DNA from: Subtercola boreus
GTDB lineage: Bacteria > Actinomycetota > Actinomycetes > Actinomycetales > Microbacteriaceae
DNA: 64,000 nt
Reading direction: 5' to 3'
Assembly (NCBI RefSeq): GCF_006716115.1
Contig: NZ_VFOO01000001.1
Coordinates: forward strand, 1,240,001-1,304,000
The notes under the pieces are model-generated. The model made no database searches, had not been told where the DNA came from, and saw only the letters and a list, made by a program, of their open reading frames with translations. Below are positions 17,069 to 25,802 of the stretch, piece after piece. The first letter of the stretch is position 1. Every line of letters starts with the position of its first letter. Position numbers and translations under genes: made by a program.

Positions 17069-17854
17069 TCACCCGCCTTTCCGTTTGGTCTGGGAGACAA
17101 GATCGAGGGCCAGATCGATGCGGTCGGTGATGATCCCGTCGACGCCTGCGGCCAGCAGTTCGGCCATCTTCCGGGGATCGTTGATGGTCCAGATGTGCAT
17201 CTCGACACCGGCCGAATGGATGATACGGAGCATCCGTCTCGTCGGGAATCGGAGCCCCAGGGCCGTCTCGGGAACCTGCACGGCGTCGACGTTCCGGAGC
17301 AGCAGGCGCACCACAGGCGCGAGGCCGAGCGTGCCGGCCAGCAGGGTGAACAGGATGGTGTGCGCGGAGGCGGACGTCGCCGGGCGGAGGGCGCCGGGAA
17401 CCGCGTCCAGGGCGCTCCGTCTGCGGCGATCCGAGAAGGAGGTCAGCAGCACCCGATGCGCAGCCTCTGCGTCGGCGATGGCGCGCGCTGCGGGGACGGC
17501 GGCGGCCGCGGACTTCACGTCGATGTTGAATCTGGTTTCGGGGAACTCCCGCAGGGCATCCAGCAACGTACAGAAGCCGTGACCGCCACCCAGGTCGAGC
17601 GCGGCCAGCTCGGTAGCCGTCAAGGTCTCGATCGTGCCCTCGACCCCGAGCAGGCGGCTGAGGTCAGGATCGTGCGCCACGACGGCAACACCGTCCCGGG
17701 AGGCGTGCACGTCGCACTCCACGTAGAGTGCTCCCCGGTCGACCGCAGCGCGGAAGGCGAGGAGTGTGTTCTCGACGTGCTCCGTGCTGAACCCGCGGTG
17801 CGCGAGCAGCCGGGGGAGCGCGGGAGTGAAGTAGCCGGGAGCGGGTCTACGCAC
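17069..17854 (-). CDS. Glycerophosphodiester phosphodiesterase
   Basis: A 261-residue TIM-barrel enzyme that hydrolyses glycerophosphodiesters to glycerol-3-phosphate and an alcohol. Active-site signatures are present: LLAHRGFSTEHVENT (His, Arg, Glu), the metal pair in YVECDVHASRDG, VVAHD, FNIDVK and the final GVDGIITDRIDLA. No signal peptide is evident, so it is probably cytoplasmic. The start is a GTG at 17854, whose first eight bases overlap the end of the SPFH gene; longer in-frame starts would give an unrelated Arg/Pro-rich extension. It is the last gene of the nfeD-SPFH-GDPD run. Confidence 0.88.
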   Translation of the reverse strand: MRRPAPGYFTPALPRLLAHRGFSTEHVENTLLAFRAAVDRGALYVECDVHASRDGVAVVAHDPDLSRLLGVEGTIETLTATELAALDLGGGHGFCTLLDALREFPETRFNIDVKSAAAAVPAARAIADAEAAHRVLLTSFSDRRRRSALDAVPGALRPATSASAHTILFTLLAGTLGLAPVVRLLLRNVDAVQVPETALGLRFPTRRMLRIIHSAGVEMHIWTINDPRKMAELLAAGVDGIITDRIDLALDLVSQTKRKGG

Positions 17855-18851
17855 CCGGGGTGGTCTCGATGGTCGGCTTCGCGAGCGTGGCCGGCGCGGC
17901 CGGGCCCCCGGTCGCTGCACCGGTTCCGGAGCCGGACCCTGCTGCGGCGGCCGCAGCGGCTCCCCGGTCGCCGAACGCCTGCCCGATACCCTTCAGCGCC
18001 TCGGTGAGCTCGCTCGGGATGACCCAGAGCTTGTTCGCGCTGCCCTCCGCGAGCTTCGGCAGCGTCTGGAGGTACTGGTAGGCGAGCAGCATCTGGTCGG
18101 GCTTGCCGCGGTGGATCGCCTCGAACACCGTCGTGATGGCCTGCGCCTCACCCTCGGCCCGGAGCACGGCCGCCTTCGCGTCACCCTCGGCGGAGAGGAT
18201 GGCCGACTGGCGGTGACCCTCCGCAGAGAGGATGGCCGACTGCTTCGTTCCCTCGGCGGTCAGGATGACGGCGCGGCGCTCACGCTCGGCGCGCATCTGC
18301 TTCTCCATCGAGTCTTGGATGGACAGGGGCGGATCGATTGCCTTGAGCTCGACCCGGCCCACCCGGATGCCCCACTTGCCGGTGGCTTCGTCGAGCACGA
18401 TGCGGAGCTTGCTGTTGATCTCGTCGCGTGAGGTCAGCGCCTCTTCGAGGTTCAGCCCGCCGACGACGTTCCGGAGGGTCGTTGTCGCCAGCTGTTCGAC
18501 GGCGCCGAGGTAGTTCGCGATCTCGTAGGTCGCGGCGCGGGCATCCGTCACCTGGAAGAAGACGACGGTGTCGATGGAGACCACCAGGTTGTCTTCGGTG
18601 ATCACCGGCTGCGGCGGGAACGACACGACCTGCTCGCGGAGGTCGATCAGGGGGCGGAGCCGGTCGATGAACGGGACCAGCAGGTTCAGCCCGGGCATGA
18701 GTGTCTTGTGGTACTTGCCGAGTCGCTCGACAACGCCGGCGCTGGCCTGCGGGATGATGCGGATGGCTTTGGCCAGCGTGACGATCACGAAGATGACGAC
18801 GATCACCACCACGATGACGGCGATCACGGAGCCTACGGAGAAGTCGTTCAC
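17847..18851 (-). CDS. SPFH/Band 7 (stomatin-like) membrane protein
   Basis: A 334-residue protein anchored by one N-terminal helix (residues ~8-27, Val/Ile-rich), followed by a Band 7 domain (IIPQASAGVVERLGKY ... GIRVGRVELKAIDPP). It continues with a long helical region containing repeated ILSAEGHRQSAILSAEG-type units and an Ala/Gly/Pro-rich tail. Such proteins assemble ring-shaped scaffolds in the membrane and pair with NfeD partners. The partner gene lies immediately upstream and overlaps by four bases (ATGA), which strongly supports a functional pair for membrane quality control. Confidence 0.9.
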   Translation of the reverse strand: MNDFSVGSVIAVIVVVIVVIFVIVTLAKAIRIIPQASAGVVERLGKYHKTLMPGLNLLVPFIDRLRPLIDLREQVVSFPPQPVITEDNLVVSIDTVVFFQVTDARAATYEIANYLGAVEQLATTTLRNVVGGLNLEEALTSRDEINSKLRIVLDEATGKWGIRVGRVELKAIDPPLSIQDSMEKQMRAERERRAVILTAEGTKQSAILSAEGHRQSAILSAEGDAKAAVLRAEGEAQAITTVFEAIHRGKPDQMLLAYQYLQTLPKLAEGSANKLWVIPSELTEALKGIGQAFGDRGAAAAAAAGSGSGTGAATGGPAAPATLAKPTIETTPGA

Positions 18852-19321
18852 AGGAGTGCTTTCTCTTCGGGAGCGACCAGTGCGGTCGCCCCATCGATTG
18901 CCTTGACGAAGACGAGCTGGCCCGGCAGGAGCTGTTGGTCGATCGCGGTGGGGAAGACCCTGGCAGTCCAGGTGTCGCCGTTGCTGAGCTTGACACTGCC
19001 GGTGGTGTCGGTGACGGCCTGGAGCACCTGGCCCTCGAGGCCGAGCATGGCTGCGATGCCGGTCGGCGTCTCGTCACTGCCGCGGTGCAGCCGCCGGAGG
19101 AGCGGTGGCCTCAGCGTGAAGATGAGGAGCAGCGCGAGCACGGCGGCGATAACCGCCTGCAGCAGGAACGGTGCCCCGGCGAAGTGCGAGACCAACCCGC
19201 CGACGCTGCCGACCGCGAGCATCACGAACAGGAGGTCGAGAGTGAGCGTCTCGATCACGAGGAAGATGAGGATCAACGCAAGCCAGATCACCCACGCGTA
19301 CGAGGCCAGGAATTCTGCCAT
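18848..19321 (-). CDS. NfeD family membrane protein
   Basis: A 157-residue short-form NfeD. It has three to four hydrophobic helices in residues ~5-80 and a C-terminal OB-fold domain (LGLEGQVLQAVTDTTGSVKLSNGDTW is the region; the key pattern is GxxGxxxxxL...GxVxLxGExW). It stabilises or organises SPFH scaffolds. The ATG at 19321 is preferred over an earlier in-frame start because AAGGAG stands at correct spacing. Its stop overlaps the SPFH start. Confidence 0.87.
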   Translation of the reverse strand: MAEFLASYAWVIWLALILIFLVIETLTLDLLFVMLAVGSVGGLVSHFAGAPFLLQAVIAAVLALLLIFTLRPPLLRRLHRGSDETPTGIAAMLGLEGQVLQAVTDTTGSVKLSNGDTWTARVFPTAIDQQLLPGQLVFVKAIDGATALVAPEEKALL

Positions 19322-19475
19322 GAGCTGCTCCTTCGCTGTCGTTGCTTCATATGAAACTACCAGTCGAGCCTCGGTGGATACGAAGTTCACAGGTCATGCC
19401 TTGGTAGTCTCATCTGCGGAAACGCAAGCACCCTTCCCCGCGGCCAGAGCCGCGCCCCGACGACAGGAGCACGAC

Positions 19476-20249
19476 GTGTCAAACCCCCTCACTCCCGGAT
19501 CTCTCGCCGGCAAGCGGGTTCTCGTGACCGGGTCGAGCCGCGGTGTCGGCGCCGACACCGTGACCTACTTCGCCGAGGCGGGCGCGAGCGTCGTCATCAA
19601 CTACCGCAACAAGGAGGCGCGGGCGAACAAGCTCGCCGACAAGCTGCGTGCCGAGGGGGCGACGGCCATCACCGTGGGCGCCGACCTCACCGACGCGGCA
19701 TCCGTCGCCAGCATGTTCGAAACGGTGCAGGAGGAGCTCGGGGGCCTCGACATCCTCGTGCTGAACGCCTCGGGCGGCATGGAGAGCGGCATGGCGGCCG
19801 ACTACGCACTCACCCTGAACCGAGACGCGCAGGTCGACCTGCTGACCAGCGCTCTGCCGCTGCTCCAGCCGGGATCCCGCGTGGTGTTCGTCACGAGCCA
19901 CCAGGCGCACTTCATCCGCACCACCGAGACGATGCCCGAGTACGAACCTGTCGCTCTCAGCAAGCGCGCCGGCGAGGACGCGCTCCGCTCGCTCATCCCG
20001 CGCCTCGACGAAGCGGGCATCACCTTCGTCGTCGTCTCGGGCGACATGATCGAGGGCACCATCACCGCGACACTGCTCGAGCGGGCGAACCCGGGCGCGA
20101 TCAGCGCGCGCAAGGAGTCGGCCGGCCGGCTCTACAACGTCGCAGAGTTCGCCGCGGAGGTTGCCGCTGCCGCCGTCGAGCCGATCCCCGAGAAGCACAC
20201 CCGATACGTCGGCGACGTGTCGGGTTTCGCGCCCGAGCTGACGGACTGA
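19476..20249 (+). CDS. Short-chain dehydrogenase/reductase with atypical active site
   Basis: A 257-residue Rossmann protein. The cofactor site is TGSSRGVGA (residues ~17-25), the NADP-favouring NYRN segment follows, and NASGGM matches the usual NAG position. The expected YxxxK catalytic pair is not in register: the lysine is in VALSK, with Val where the tyrosine should be, although a Tyr lies seven residues before the lysine. The Ser in FVTSHQAHF is retained. It may therefore be a non-canonical oxidoreductase or a binding protein. GTG start with AGGAG nine bases upstream. The Nudix gene follows closely. Confidence 0.85.
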   Translation: MSNPLTPGSLAGKRVLVTGSSRGVGADTVTYFAEAGASVVINYRNKEARANKLADKLRAEGATAITVGADLTDAASVASMFETVQEELGGLDILVLNASGGMESGMAADYALTLNRDAQVDLLTSALPLLQPGSRVVFVTSHQAHFIRTTETMPEYEPVALSKRAGEDALRSLIPRLDEAGITFVVVSGDMIEGTITATLLERANPGAISARKESAGRLYNVAEFAAEVAAAAVEPIPEKHTRYVGDVSGFAPELTD

Positions 20250-20253
20250 CCGG

Positions 20254-20745
20254 ATGCCCGCCGCCCACCAGCCGGCCTCCGAGCACCCGGGTTTCGACTT
20301 CAGCAAATCGCGCGTGCTGCTGTTCGACAGCGACGACCGGGTGCTGCTCTTCCTGACGAAGGCCAACGTGCCGACGAACCCGACGCGCTGGGTCACGCCG
20401 GGCGGGCACGTGGAGCCGGGGGAGTCGCACCCGGAGGCCGCGGCACGGGAACTCTTCGAGGAGACCGGGCTGGCGGTGGAGGCGAAGGCGCTCGGTGCAC
20501 CTATCCGCACGCGGGAGTTCAGCGACGAACGGGCGCCCGGCGTCTTCAAGACCAACTACGAGGAGTGGTTCGTCTTCCGCACGGTGCAGTTCGAACCCGT
20601 CAGCGCGAACTGGACGCCGGAGGAGCACGTCGACATGGAGGCGAGCCGTTGGTGGGCCCTCGGCGACCTCGAGACCACGACCGAGAGCATCGAACCGGAT
20701 GACCTCACCACGGTCATCCGGAACGAGCTCGCGAAGCGCGCCTGA
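20254..20745 (+). CDS. Nudix hydrolase
   Basis: A 163-residue pyrophosphohydrolase with a complete Nudix box, residues ~51-73 (GHVEPGESHPEAAARELFEE and TGL). The catalytic glutamates in REL.EE bind Mg2+. Family members cleave nucleoside diphosphates linked to another moiety; the substrate is not evident. It begins four bases after the SDR stop and so is probably co-transcribed with it. It converges on the HdeD-like gene with only three bases between them. Confidence 0.88.
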   Translation: MPAAHQPASEHPGFDFSKSRVLLFDSDDRVLLFLTKANVPTNPTRWVTPGGHVEPGESHPEAAARELFEETGLAVEAKALGAPIRTREFSDERAPGVFKTNYEEWFVFRTVQFEPVSANWTPEEHVDMEASRWWALGDLETTTESIEPDDLTTVIRNELAKRA

Positions 20746-20748
20746 CCG

Positions 20749-21345
20749 CTACTTCGCGACGCGGGCCTTCGGCGTGCGGCCGAGGGTGATCGCCGACGCG
20801 GCCTGGAAGATGCCGAGCACGATGAAGGTCCACGCGGCGAACACGGTCAGCACGGCGAGCGACGGGATCGGTGAGAGCAGGAACACGATGCCCGCGACGA
20901 TCGAGAGCACACCGAGGAGCGTGCCGTACCACTTCGACGAATCGTTGACCGTCTGGGTGAGGGCGAGCACACCCTCGAAGACCCACGAGAAACCGATGAC
21001 GAGGCCCAGCACCGTGAGCGAGGCAAAGGGGTTCCGAAGCGCGATGACGCCCGCGACGAGCAGCAGCACGCCGAGGATGACGCTCAGCACCCGGGTGCCC
21101 GGGGAGAGCGTGCCGTTGATGATGCCGACGAAGATACGCATCAGCCCGACGACGAAGAAGTAGAGACCGAAGAGGAACGCGACCAGTTCGAGTGTGGAAC
21201 CCGGCCAGACCAGCACGAGCACGCCGACGAGCACCGAGAGCACCGCGCCGATCCAGAGAGCGATCTTGAAGTGTCGCAGCACCACCGGTGCCGGGTCTTC
21301 GGTGTACAGCGAGAACCGCAGTTGGTTCGTGGGTGGTGTCGACAT
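20749..21345 (-). CDS. HdeD/DUF308-like six-helix membrane protein
   Basis: A 198-residue protein made almost entirely of six hydrophobic helices with short loops, arranged as repeated Gly-rich pairs (VLSVLVGVLVLVWPGSTLEL, then VIALRNPFASLTVLGLVIG). This repeated W/R-P-x-x-S/T pattern is typical of the HdeD family, linked in enterobacteria to acid resistance; its actinobacterial role is unproven. A GAGGGG ribosome site lies five bases before the ATG. Confidence 0.82.
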   Translation of the reverse strand: MSTPPTNQLRFSLYTEDPAPVVLRHFKIALWIGAVLSVLVGVLVLVWPGSTLELVAFLFGLYFFVVGLMRIFVGIINGTLSPGTRVLSVILGVLLLVAGVIALRNPFASLTVLGLVIGFSWVFEGVLALTQTVNDSSKWYGTLLGVLSIVAGIVFLLSPIPSLAVLTVFAAWTFIVLGIFQAASAITLGRTPKARVAK

Positions 21346-21401
21346 TGTTACCCCTCAGTGTGTTGTGTCCAGGTTCAGAGAACGCCCAGGTGCCGGTGAC
21401 A

Positions 21402-21896
21402 TCAGACTGCGCCGATGTCCTCGTTCCAGAGTTCGGAGGACTCTGCTATGAATGCTCCCATCATCTGGATCAGCCCCGCATCATTTACCACCGTGAGTTC
21501 GGCTCCGTGCTCCTGGGCCCAGTGCTGGCCGCCGAGGAAGTTCACGTCGTCCCCGACGACGACCCGGCCGATCCCGAACTGGCGGATGAGCCCTGAGCAG
21601 TACCAGCACGGCGAGAGCGTCGTCACCATCACCGTGTCGCGGTAGCTCCGCTGCCGGCCGGCGTTCCGGAAGGCGCTCGTCTCACCGTGCATCGACGCAT
21701 CGTCGTCCTGCACGCGCCGGTTGTGTCCGCTCCCGAGCAGTACCCCGTCACGGGTGAACAGGGCGGCGCCGATCGGGATGCCGCCCTCCGCGGCGCTCCG
21801 GGCGGCTTCGGCTTTCGCGACGGACAGCATCGCGTCATCCGTCGGATAGATCGCGCCGACGACGATCGCGACCGCCGCGGTCTCGGTGCCGCTCAC
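21402..21896 (-). CDS. Cytosine deaminase of the zinc CDA (fungal Fcy1-like) type
   Basis: A 164-residue deaminase that would convert cytosine to uracil. Zinc ligands and catalytic base are visible as HGE (His70, Glu72) and SPCWYC (Cys97, Cys100). The following VVVGDDVNFLGGQ and the C-terminal ELWNEDIG closely resemble the yeast cytosine deaminase core and tail rather than the amidohydrolase CodA of enterobacteria. The GTG start overlaps the permease stop by four bases (GTGA), so the two are translated together and jointly salvage cytosine. A shorter form from an internal ATG is possible. Confidence 0.85.
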   Translation of the reverse strand: MSGTETAAVAIVVGAIYPTDDAMLSVAKAEAARSAAEGGIPIGAALFTRDGVLLGSGHNRRVQDDDASMHGETSAFRNAGRQRSYRDTVMVTTLSPCWYCSGLIRQFGIGRVVVGDDVNFLGGQHWAQEHGAELTVVNDAGLIQMMGAFIAESSELWNEDIGAV

Positions 21897-23335
21897 GCGA
21901 CGTCGTCCGCAGCGTCGACGCCGGTCACGTCGGACGGCGTCGTGCCGAGCGGGCCGCCGAGTCTCGGCCGGAAGGCCCGGAACAGCAGGGCGTAGAGCAC
22001 TGCTCCGAGAACGAACCCGACGATCGCCGTCAGGTCGCCGACTTCGGGTGCCGCGGCCGGCACGATACCGACGAAGAAGGTCTGGTTGGAGAACAGCCAG
22101 ATCGAGACGACGAGACTCACGACGAAGGCGATCACGCCCGCCGCGTTCCGGTACTTCACGTGCTCGGGGACGATCGAGGCGATCTCGGTGCCGCGCCGGA
22201 GGAACCGGTCGACGAGGATCACTCCGAGCCACGGAGCGATCCAGTAGGCGATGACGAGCAGGAAGTTCTCGTACGTGGATCCCGCGTCGGGGATCGCGCT
22301 CCAGGCGAGGAAGAAGCCGATCACGCCGAACCCGAGCGCGATCAGTGCGCGGCGGAGGGCGAACGGGATCCTGATGCCCGCCGCGAGGAACGACATCGCC
22401 CCCGAGTAGACGTTCAGGGCGTTCGCCGCGATGGCACCCACGGTGATCGCGATGAGGGTGAGATCCCGGATGACCGGGGGCATCGACATCGTGAACGAAC
22501 CGGTCGGGTCGCCCGGGTCGAACCCGGCGATCGTGGCCGCCGCGGCACCAGCCGCCATCAGCACGGCGCAGGAGACGAAGTTGCCGAGCCCCGCGGCCCA
22601 GCCCACCGAGGCCTTCCGCACCGAGGCCGGCAGGTACCTGCTGTAGTCGGCAGCGTAGGGGTTCCAGCCGGCCGCGTAGCCGAAGGCCGCACCCGCCGCC
22701 AGGGTGAAGCCGCCGAAGCTGAACGAACTGCCGTCGACCACGACGCCGAGGTCGGCATGCACGAAGATCGTCACCGTGGCGACGAGGAAGATCGCTCCGA
22801 GCACGAAGCTCGCGTAGCGCTCGAAGACCTGCACGAGGTCGTGCCCGATGAAGGCGACCGCCACTTCCACCACCACCACGATGAGCAGGGCGAGCACGGG
22901 GGACATGCCGGTGAGGGTCGAGAGGGCAAATGCGCCGCTCACCGAATTGACGGTGAACCAGCCGAGGCCCGCCATCACCGTGTTGATGGCGGCGGGCAGG
23001 ATGTTGCCGCGGTAGCCGAAGGCTGTACGGCTGAGGACCATCTGGGCGAGGCCCTCCCGCGGGCCCCAGGTGGAGAGGATGCCCTGCGTGAGGGCACCGG
23101 CCGCGCTGCCGAGCACGAGGGCGGCCATGGCCTGCCAGAAGCCGAGCCCGAAGAAGGCGACGGCGATCACCCCGACGAAGACCGTGGCGAACTCGAGGTT
23201 CGGCGCCGTCCAGGTGGAGACGAGCTGCCAGGGCGAACCGTGCCGCCGGTCGGCGGGGATGGCCTCGATGCCACCCGGTTCGATGCGGGATGGGGCCGGA
23301 GCCGGGGATGCCTTCGTGAGGGTGCTGTCGCTCAT
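21893..23335 (-). CDS. codB: NCS1-family cytosine/purine permease
   Basis: A 480-residue, roughly 12-helix symporter of the NCS1 family. It has the conserved start region SPWQLVSTWTAPNLEF, the GWNPYAADYSRYLP segment and NALNVYSGAMSF; these are hallmarks of cytosine/purine permeases such as CodB. The downstream overlapping deaminase makes cytosine the likely substrate, which is inference from the operon. The ATG is six bases after a TAGGAT box, so the message is probably leaderless. A perfect 11-bp inverted repeat lies immediately upstream of that box. Confidence 0.87.
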   Translation of the reverse strand: MSDSTLTKASPAPAPSRIEPGGIEAIPADRRHGSPWQLVSTWTAPNLEFATVFVGVIAVAFFGLGFWQAMAALVLGSAAGALTQGILSTWGPREGLAQMVLSRTAFGYRGNILPAAINTVMAGLGWFTVNSVSGAFALSTLTGMSPVLALLIVVVVEVAVAFIGHDLVQVFERYASFVLGAIFLVATVTIFVHADLGVVVDGSSFSFGGFTLAAGAAFGYAAGWNPYAADYSRYLPASVRKASVGWAAGLGNFVSCAVLMAAGAAAATIAGFDPGDPTGSFTMSMPPVIRDLTLIAITVGAIAANALNVYSGAMSFLAAGIRIPFALRRALIALGFGVIGFFLAWSAIPDAGSTYENFLLVIAYWIAPWLGVILVDRFLRRGTEIASIVPEHVKYRNAAGVIAFVVSLVVSIWLFSNQTFFVGIVPAAAPEVGDLTAIVGFVLGAVLYALLFRAFRPRLGGPLGTTPSDVTGVDAADDVA

Positions 23336-23341
23336 GGAGCG

Positions 23342-23380
23342 ATCCTACGAGCGGGCACCCGGCGAGCATCCGGGTGCCCG
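23342..23380 (-). promoter_or_regulatory. codB promoter with adjoining perfect inverted repeat
   Basis: On the minus strand TAGGAT (23347-23342) ends six bases before the codB ATG. Directly upstream, CGGGCACCCGG at 23352-23362 is mirrored perfectly at 23370-23380 with a 7-base spacer. This covers the -14 to -45 zone where a repressor would block -35 contact. It may be an operator controlling cytosine uptake; the binding protein is not identifiable here. Confidence 0.55.
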
Positions 23381-23501
23381 GCATTTGTCACACACTGTTT
23401 ACACGGTTGTCCAGAGACCCGAACGGGGGCTGCCGGGGCCCGGGTGCGTCATCTAGCGTCGAAGACTTGGGCCGAGAGGCATTCTCACGAAACGGACGCT
23501 G

Positions 23502-23701
23502 TGAACACGACGGGTAGGCACCTCCACAGTGCAGAGCGCGACGTGCGGCGGAGACTCCGGCTGGTGGAGCCGCTGCCCGCCGAGAGTCAGTCGTGGTACG
23601 TGCCGGAGATCCGCGAGCAGGGCGAGGAATCGAACGACGAACTGTTCACGACGCTGCGACCGGTGAGTCCACTCCGGCCTCGCGACGCTGCTGGGGAGTG
23701 A
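23502..23701 (+). CDS. Possible small hypothetical protein
   Basis: A 66-codon frame from a GTG with GC-rich third positions similar to neighbouring genes. It encodes a charged protein ([16 protein letters not shown] region) without a recognisable family. A TAGCGT hexamer lies about 40 bases upstream. It overlaps the 3' end of aspS by 56 bases on the opposite strand, which is a warning sign. It occupies most of the 310-base gap between codB and aspS; otherwise that gap holds only the codB control region. Confidence 0.3.
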
Positions 23702-25421
23702 TCGGGGCGGGCGCCTCGGTCAGCGCATCGACGCCACCACCCGACTTCGGGAAGGCGATCACCTCGCGGATCGACGACGCCCCTGAGAGCAGGGCGCAGA
23801 TCCGGTCCCAGCCGAACGCCATTCCGCCGTGCGGCGGGGCGCCGAACTCGAATGCGTCGAGCAGGAAGCCGAACTTCGCCTCCGCATCCTCGGGGCTCAG
23901 CCCCATGACGGCGAAGACGCGTTCCTGGATGTCGCGGCGGTGGATGCGGATCGAACCCCCACCGATCTCGTTGCCGTTGCAGACCAGGTCGTAGGCGTAG
24001 GCCAGCGCCTCGCCCGGATCGGTGTCGAACGTGTCGATCGATTCGGGCTTGGGGGAGGTGAAGGCGTGGTGCACTGCCGTCCAGGCTCCGGAACCGACCG
24101 CGACGTCCCCGGCCGCAACAGCGTCTCCAGCGGGTTCGAAGAGCGGAGCATCCACCACCCAGAGGAACGACCAGGCCGACTCGTCGATGAGACCTGTGCG
24201 GTGGCCGATCTCGAGGCGCGTCGCACCCAGCAGGCTCTGGGCCGCGGTGCGCGTGCCGGCGGCGAAGAAGATCGCGTCGCCGGGTTCTGCGCCGACGGCC
24301 GCCTGCAGGCCCGCGCGCTCTGACTCTGAGAGGTTCTTGACGACCGGGCCGCCGAGTTCGCCGTCTTCCCCGACGAGAACGTAGGCGAGGCCCTTGTGGC
24401 CGCGCTGCTTCGCGAACTCCTGCCACTCGTCGAGGGTGCGGCGCGACTGCGCGGCACCTCCGGGCATGACGACGGCGCCGACATAGGGGGCCTGGAAGAC
24501 CCGGAACGCGGTGCCCGCGAAGTAGTCCGTGAGTTCGGTGAGCGGGCTGTCGAACCGCAGGTCGGGCTTGTCGGAGCCGTACCGGTCCATCGCCTCGCGG
24601 TAGGTGATCCTGAGGAACGGGGCGGATGTCTCGTGCCCGACCAGGGCCCAGATGCTGTGTGCGAGCTCCTCCGCGAGTTCGATCACATCGTCCTGGTCGA
24701 CGAAGCTCATCTCGAGGTCGAGCTGGGTGAACTCCGGCTGCCGGTCGGCGCGGAAGTCCTCGTCGCGGTAGCAGCGCGCGATCTGGAAGTACTTCTCCAT
24801 ACCCGCCACCATCAGCAGCTGCTTGAACAGCTGCGGACTCTGCGGCAGCGCGTACCAGCTGCCCGGCCGGAGCCTGGCCGGCACCAGGAAGTCGCGGGCA
24901 CCCTCCGGAGTGGACCGGGTGAGGGTCGGAGTCTCGATCTCGACGAAACCGCGGTCGCCGAGCACGGTGCGGGCGACCCGGTTGACGTCGGAGCGGAGGC
25001 GGAGCGCCGCAGCCGGCGCCGGACGGCGGAGGTCGAGGTAGCGGTACTTGAGGCGGGTCTCCTCGCCCACGCTCACCCGGTCGTCGATCGGGAACGGCAG
25101 CGGAGCCGACGTGTTCAGGATCTCGATGCCGGCCACCGACACCTCCACCTCACCGGTCGGCAGGTCGGGGTTCGCGTTGCCCGCGGGGCGCACCTGCACC
25201 ACGCCGTCGATGCGGATGCAGTACTCGTCGCGCAAATCGTGAGCGCCCGAAGCATCCAGGACCTCGTCGCGCACGACGACCTGCACGATGCCCGACGCGT
25301 CACGGAGGTCGAGGAAAGCGACGCCGCCGTGGTCCCGCCGGCGCGCCACCCACCCGGCGAGGGCGACGGTCTGGCCGGCGTGTTCGGCGCGCAGGGTGCC
25401 GGCTTCGTGGGTGCGGATCAC
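23646..25421 (-). CDS. aspS: Aspartate--tRNA ligase
   Basis: A 591-residue class II bacterial-type AspRS that charges tRNA-Asp (and possibly tRNA-Asn) with aspartate. It has an N-terminal OB-fold anticodon domain ([20 protein letters not shown]), motif 2 ([20 protein letters not shown] region), the bacterial GAD insertion in the middle, and motif 3 [10 protein letters not shown] near the C-terminus. The length is typical. GTG start with GAAGGA about nine bases upstream. It appears to be transcribed alone. Confidence 0.95.
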   Translation of the reverse strand: MIRTHEAGTLRAEHAGQTVALAGWVARRRDHGGVAFLDLRDASGIVQVVVRDEVLDASGAHDLRDEYCIRIDGVVQVRPAGNANPDLPTGEVEVSVAGIEILNTSAPLPFPIDDRVSVGEETRLKYRYLDLRRPAPAAALRLRSDVNRVARTVLGDRGFVEIETPTLTRSTPEGARDFLVPARLRPGSWYALPQSPQLFKQLLMVAGMEKYFQIARCYRDEDFRADRQPEFTQLDLEMSFVDQDDVIELAEELAHSIWALVGHETSAPFLRITYREAMDRYGSDKPDLRFDSPLTELTDYFAGTAFRVFQAPYVGAVVMPGGAAQSRRTLDEWQEFAKQRGHKGLAYVLVGEDGELGGPVVKNLSESERAGLQAAVGAEPGDAIFFAAGTRTAAQSLLGATRLEIGHRTGLIDESAWSFLWVVDAPLFEPAGDAVAAGDVAVGSGAWTAVHHAFTSPKPESIDTFDTDPGEALAYAYDLVCNGNEIGGGSIRIHRRDIQERVFAVMGLSPEDAEAKFGFLLDAFEFGAPPHGGMAFGWDRICALLSGASSIREVIAFPKSGGGVDALTEAPAPITPQQRREAGVDSPVAAS

Positions 25422-25519
25422 AGGGAACGTCCTTCGGGTCGGAGATCTGGGGCCCTCCCATCGTAGAGGCGGGCGCACCGCCCCGGCTCTGGATGTCGCC
25501 CCCACCCCATTCTCAGAGC

Positions 25520-25540
25520 ATGCTGTCATTCTGCTAGCAT
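25520..25540 (+). promoter_or_regulatory. Toxin-antitoxin promoter/operator
   Basis: TAGCAT at 25535-25540 is a good -10 box 20 bases before the antitoxin ATG. It lies within two related 8-mers, TGCTGTCA (25521-25528) and TGCTAGCA (25532-25539), and an ATGCT/AGCAT inverted pair spans the site. Half-sites of the TGCTATCA type are known for FitA-like antitoxins, so autoregulation is likely. Confidence 0.5.
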
Positions 25541-25559
25541 TTGAGGAGGAGGTGCCCTG

Positions 25560-25802
25560 ATGGCAACAGTGACGGTACGCAACCTCGACGCGGGCGTGAC
25601 GGACAGGTTGAAGGCTCTCGGCCAGTCGCACGGACGGTCGATGGAGGCAGAGGTTCGCGCGATTCTCACCTCGGCCGTGGCGGAGGTCTCCACGCCGACC
25701 GGCCTCGGTTCGCGGATTCGCGACACCTTCGCGCGATTCGACATCGGCGACGAGTTCGAGATGAAGCGGGAAGCAACACAGCCTGTAGTATTTGACGAAT
25801 GA
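25560..25802 (+). CDS. FitA/VapB-type ribbon-helix-helix antitoxin
   Basis: An 80-residue antitoxin. Residues 1-45 form a ribbon-helix-helix DNA-binding unit ([33 protein letters not shown]), and the C-terminal portion with acidic residues and a bulky tail would wrap the toxin active site. A strong GAGGAGGAGG site precedes the ATG. The stop overlaps the toxin start (ATGA), the usual arrangement for excess antitoxin and tight coupling. Its PIN-domain partner follows. Confidence 0.88.
   Translation: MATVTVRNLDAGVTDRLKALGQSHGRSMEAEVRAILTSAVAEVSTPTGLGSRIRDTFARFDIGDEFEMKREATQPVVFDE

Noticed and set aside
22160-23701. A 513-codon plus-strand frame opposite the cytosine permease
   Set aside because: The protein is dominated by Arg, Glu, Gly and His without any family; the permease on the other strand is clear. 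Only the part from 23502 was kept as a doubtful small gene.
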